Positions 4,569 through 6,503 of a DNA stretch of 6,503 bases are shown here, piece after piece. The DNA is from Microbacteriaceae bacterium (lineage in GTDB: Bacteria; Actinomycetota; Actinomycetes; Actinomycetales; Microbacteriaceae): positions 1 to 6,503 of the forward strand of contig JAODLU010000366.1 in the NCBI GenBank assembly GCA_025464125.1. The letters run 5' to 3'. A program made the translations under genes and the position numbers. Each line of letters starts with the position of its first letter. The stretch's first letter is position 1. The notes beneath the pieces were generated by a model that was not told the DNA's origin, searched no databases, and saw nothing but the letters and a program-made list of their open reading frames with translations.

Positions 4569-5819
4569 TCAGCCCTCGATCGGCACTTCGTCGGCCTCGC
4601 CAGCGTCTTGCGTTGCTGCTTCCTGCGCATCACCAGCGCGCATCTCGGCGGCCCTGGATCGCCGCCGCAGCAGCAGCGCTAACAGTGGGAACACCAGCAC
4701 GGAGAGCATTCCTGCTCCCACCAGGGCTGACGCCGTTCCCACCTCGAGATACTTCTGCTGCACTCCGATGGATGTCACCGCAACGATTATCGGCAGGCCG
4801 GTGGCGGTGAACAGTGCCAGGGCACCCTTGTCTTTGCGCGACGAGCCCTTCGGCGCCGCGAGAATGCCGGGCAGGCCACGGATCACCAGCAGCAGGCCAA
4901 GCAGGATGGGAACCAGGATGAGCGCCCTCGTGTTCGAAAGCAGGGCATCCAGGTTGAAGCTGATGCCGACATTGATGAAAAAGAAGGGCACGAGGAAACC
5001 GAAGGACACAGCTTCGAGCTTCGACTCGATGTGGTGCGCGTCTTCCTTGCGCGCGCCGGAGAGGAGCACCCTCGAGATGACACCCGCGGCGAAAGCGCCG
5101 AGCAGCATGTCTAGGCCGAGCGCAAGACTCAGCCCGACGAGGGCAGCGACGATCATGATGACGAACCGAACGGCGAACTGGCCGCTCGTGTGAAGGGTTG
5201 CGGCGATCAGCCGGTGGAATCTGAGGTGCAGCCCCCGGGAGGCGGCGAACACGGCGAGACCCGAGATGACAACGAAGCCCACCAGAACGGCCGCAGCAGA
5301 GCCCGGCGACCGGCCGCTGAGGAACAGGGAGATCGCGATGAGCGGACCAAACTCTCCCACGGCGCCGACAGCCGTGACGGCGAGGCCGAACGGCGACTTG
5401 AGATCCCGCGCATCCCGCAGCACGGGCAGGATCGTCCCGAGGGCCGTCGACGTCAGCGCGATGCCGATGATGATGCCAGCCGTGGGGTTCGGTGCAACCG
5501 AAATGCCGACGAAGATGCCGATGGCCAGCGACGCAACCCAGCCGACGACGGCCATCGCGGCAGGTTTGCCCTTTACAGCGCTGAAGTCGATTTCGTTGCC
5601 GGCCATGAAGAACAGGAACGCGAGACCGAAATTCGCGACGGTGTCGATGAAATCGCTCTTCGGCACGATGCCGAGCACGCTCGGACCGATGATGAGGCCA
5701 AGCAATATCTCGAATACGACGAGGGGAACCTTGACCACTCGCCCGACGAGACTTGCCAGCAGCGGTGCCGCCACGGCGAGGGCTGGCACGATAATCAGGG
5801 CGCTGAGCGATACGTGCAT
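4569..5819 (-). CDS. CPA2-type cation:proton antiporter
   Basis: This 416-residue membrane protein has the hydrophobic profile of a Na+/H+ exchanger-type transporter, with roughly 11-13 membrane segments spanning residues 5 to 385. Family hallmarks are VVFEILLGLIIGPSVLGIV (34-52), ANFGLAFLFFMAGNEIDF (62-79), the unwound-helix segment ALTSTALGTILPVLRD (121-136), GAFAAGVISR (241-250) and HHIESKLEAVSFGFLVPFFF (262-281). It should exchange protons for Na+ or K+ across the cytoplasmic membrane, aiding pH and salt balance. The usual ND, DD or QD pair of the ion-binding helix reads GE (Gly155-Glu156) in AVGEFGPLI. The C-terminus is a 30-residue hydrophilic, mostly acidic tail without the TrkA-N/RCK domain of Kef proteins. 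The ATG at 5819 is supported by AGGAG 9 nt upstream. Ion preference is not readable. Confidence 0.92.
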   Translation of the reverse strand: MHVSLSALIIVPALAVAAPLLASLVGRVVKVPLVVFEILLGLIIGPSVLGIVPKSDFIDTVANFGLAFLFFMAGNEIDFSAVKGKPAAMAVVGWVASLAIGIFVGISVAPNPTAGIIIGIALTSTALGTILPVLRDARDLKSPFGLAVTAVGAVGEFGPLIAISLFLSGRSPGSAAAVLVGFVVISGLAVFAASRGLHLRFHRLIAATLHTSGQFAVRFVIMIVAALVGLSLALGLDMLLGAFAAGVISRVLLSGARKEDAHHIESKLEAVSFGFLVPFFFINVGISFNLDALLSNTRALILVPILLGLLLVIRGLPGILAAPKGSSRKDKGALALFTATGLPIIVAVTSIGVQQKYLEVGTASALVGAGMLSVLVFPLLALLLRRRSRAAEMRAGDAQEAATQDAGEADEVPIEG

Positions 5820-5825
5820 GAGTGC

Positions 5826-5833
5826 TTTCTCCT
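5826..5833 (-). promoter_or_regulatory. Shine-Dalgarno sequence of the antiporter gene
   Basis: AGGAGAAA on the minus strand places its AGGAG core 9 nt before the ATG at 5819. This gene thus has a conventional leader, unlike most others in the window. Confidence 0.7.
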
Positions 5834-5847
5834 GGCTGTCTTTCGTG

Positions 5848-5853
5848 ATGCTA
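5848..5853 (-). promoter_or_regulatory. Possible -10 hexamer TAGCAT of the antiporter gene
   Basis: TAGCAT fits TAnnnT and would give a leader of about 20-25 nt containing the Shine-Dalgarno sequence. No convincing -35 box is seen. It lies in the 79-bp divergent gap (5820-5898) shared with the small CxxC/CxxH protein gene. Confidence 0.35.
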
Positions 5854-5886
5854 GCCGGATGCGCGACGCAGGGTCGGCAAGGCTGG

Positions 5887-5892
5887 CAGGCT
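5887..5892 (+). promoter_or_regulatory. Degenerate -10 hexamer CAGGCT before the CxxC/CxxH protein gene
   Basis: CAGGCT differs from the TAGGCT seen before the EEP gene by one base and sits at the same 6-nt distance from ATG (5899). AGGAG at 5894-5898 touches the ATG directly, too close to act as a normal ribosome binding site, so a leaderless start is plausible. An AGGCT copy occurs 8 bp earlier (5880-5884). Loss of the conserved first T makes this call weak. Confidence 0.25.
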
Positions 5893-5898
5893 TAGGAG

Positions 5899-6261
5899 AT
5901 GATCACCCGCCGCGAAGCCGCCATGCGACTCGACATACCGCTGGAAATGGCGTCGCGCCACGGAATTGCATCCCGCATAACCGATGCCGAGTTCGCGGAG
6001 CTCGACGCTAATCCGCCGGCCTGGCTCGTGCAGTCTCGCTCGAATCGCACGGGCAGGAAGCCGGTGTGGGTGCAGCTCAAATGCGACATCTGCGGTTTCG
6101 AGGAGGCCGCTCGGCCGAAAAAATGGTGGCCTGCGTTCACGTACCTCAGCTGCGACTGGCACCTCGCCGGCGAACTGCCGGAACCGGCATCCGGAATGTA
6201 CAGGCGAGAGGTAGACGGCATAGGCAGTCGATTCATCGGCATGGTCGACGAGAGGCCATGA
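5899..6261 (+). CDS. Small protein with CxxC/CxxH putative zinc site, function unknown
   Basis: This 120-residue soluble protein begins MITRREAAMRLDIPLEMASRH, which looks like a short helix-turn-helix ('REAA.RLdIP..mA..hGI'). It continues ITDAEFAELDANPPAWLVQS, then a basic stretch SNRTGRKPVWVQLKC. CDICGF (Cys62, Cys65) and SCDWH (Cys85, His88), 19 residues apart, could bind one zinc ion as a ribbon; the loop between contains ARPKKWWPAF. The C-terminal 30 residues are unstructured-looking. An in-frame TAG at 5893-5895 fixes the ATG at 5899 as the first possible ATG. I recall similar actinobacterial hypothetical proteins but no named family. Nucleic-acid binding is a reasonable guess from the zinc site and basic residues, no more. 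It diverges from the antiporter gene. Confidence 0.8.
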   Translation: MITRREAAMRLDIPLEMASRHGIASRITDAEFAELDANPPAWLVQSRSNRTGRKPVWVQLKCDICGFEEAARPKKWWPAFTYLSCDWHLAGELPEPASGMYRREVDGIGSRFIGMVDERP

Positions 6262-6315
6262 CAGGATGCCACCACTCGACATGCCACGCTGCAACTATCC
6301 CTGCGAGAGTGACGC

Positions 6316-6503
6316 ATGAGCACTAGCGGTGGTGGCTGGTTGAGGCGGCAGGTTTCGCGCCTGTTCAAGAGACCTGGCAGCGCATCCGTCATAGCCGGTG
6401 AGCAGGTTGCTGCCCTTGACGTGCTGCGGATGCTCGAAGCATTCGGTCTGGCAATGGTTGAGACAGGGCAGGCAACAAACGACGTTGAGGAGACGCTGCG
6501 TTC
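6316..6503 (+). CDS. Probable threonine/serine exporter (ThrE-type), N-terminus only
   Basis: An open frame begins with ATG at 6316 and runs without a stop off the window end, giving 62 residues. After a basic leader (WLRRQVSRLFKRPG) comes ALDVLRMLEAFGLAMVETGQ (33-52) then ATNDVEETLR. This matches the start of the cytosolic-side domain of ThrE-type threonine/serine exporters, in which an amphipathic helix is followed by a small-residue 'SGQ/TGQ..DVE' turn. These two-domain membrane proteins export threonine and serine by proton motive force. The membrane part lies beyond the window, so the identification rests on this short segment. An in-frame TGA at 6310-6312 leaves the ATG as the only sensible start. 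GAGAG (6305-6309) is a weak ribosome binding site with 6-nt spacing. The 54-nt gap after the previous gene contains no clear promoter. Confidence 0.6.
   Translation, partial: MSTSGGGWLRRQVSRLFKRPGSASVIAGEQVAALDVLRMLEAFGLAMVETGQATNDVEETLR

Noticed and set aside
3959..4633. 224-residue minus-strand open frame opposite the EEP gene
   Set aside because: It is antisense to a gene with a full set of EEP catalytic motifs and overlaps the end of the antiporter gene.
5190..6011. 273-residue plus-strand open frame opposite the antiporter
   Set aside because: The protein is overwhelmingly Arg, Asp, Glu and Gly, typical of an antisense shadow in GC-rich DNA, while the opposite strand encodes a clear antiporter.
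1..6503. CRISPR array, tRNA, rRNA, insertion sequence or attachment site
   Set aside because: No regularly spaced repeats, transposase or integrase-like proteins, or recognisable RNA-gene structure were seen on either strand; nearly all bases are accounted for by coding genes.

Overview
The window is dense, GC-rich bacterial chromosome (about 60% G+C by eye). It carries ten protein-coding genes, two of them cut by the window edges. A coenzyme F420-type PPOX-fold oxidoreductase, an actinobacterial-style EI24 membrane protein, a ThrE-type threonine/serine exporter N-terminus and several promoters that seem to fire directly at the start codon all point to an actinobacterium. Microbacteriaceae is my best guess from protein style, but I have no search to confirm it. 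I see no rRNA, tRNA, CRISPR array, insertion sequence or prophage gene.

Layout. Bases 1-1495 (+): the 3' part of a TetR-type regulator, then an EI24-domain membrane protein. Bases 1478-3103 (-): a tightly packed four-gene operon, transcribed in the order F420-dependent PPOX-fold oxidoreductase, protein with two helix-turn-helix segments, three-helix membrane protein, VOC/glyoxalase-fold protein. Its end overlaps the end of the EI24 gene by 18 bp. Bases 3170-3637 (-): a protein resembling Imm61-type immunity proteins, with no visible toxin partner. Bases 3725-4546 (+): an intracellular endonuclease/exonuclease/phosphatase (EEP) hydrolase, divergent from the immunity-like gene. Bases 4569-5819 (-): a CPA2-type cation:proton antiporter. 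Bases 5899-6261 (+): a small protein with a CxxC/CxxH putative zinc site. Bases 6316-6503 (+): the N-terminus of a probable threonine/serine exporter.

The genes look like ordinary housekeeping and stress functions (redox, ion homeostasis, export, regulation) rather than one pathway. The only clear functional grouping is the four-gene minus-strand operon, whose members are joined by an 11-nt gap, an ATGA overlap and a 2-nt gap. A regulatory theme runs through the window: four genes have a TAnnnT hexamer 6-7 nt before the start codon and no Shine-Dalgarno sequence (a fifth has a degenerate version), which suggests leaderless mRNAs. No spectacular new system is evident. The most worthwhile leads are the orphan immunity-like protein, the uncharacterised operon with its double-HTH member, the antiporter's GE replacement of the usual ND/DD pair, and the small CxxC/CxxH protein.
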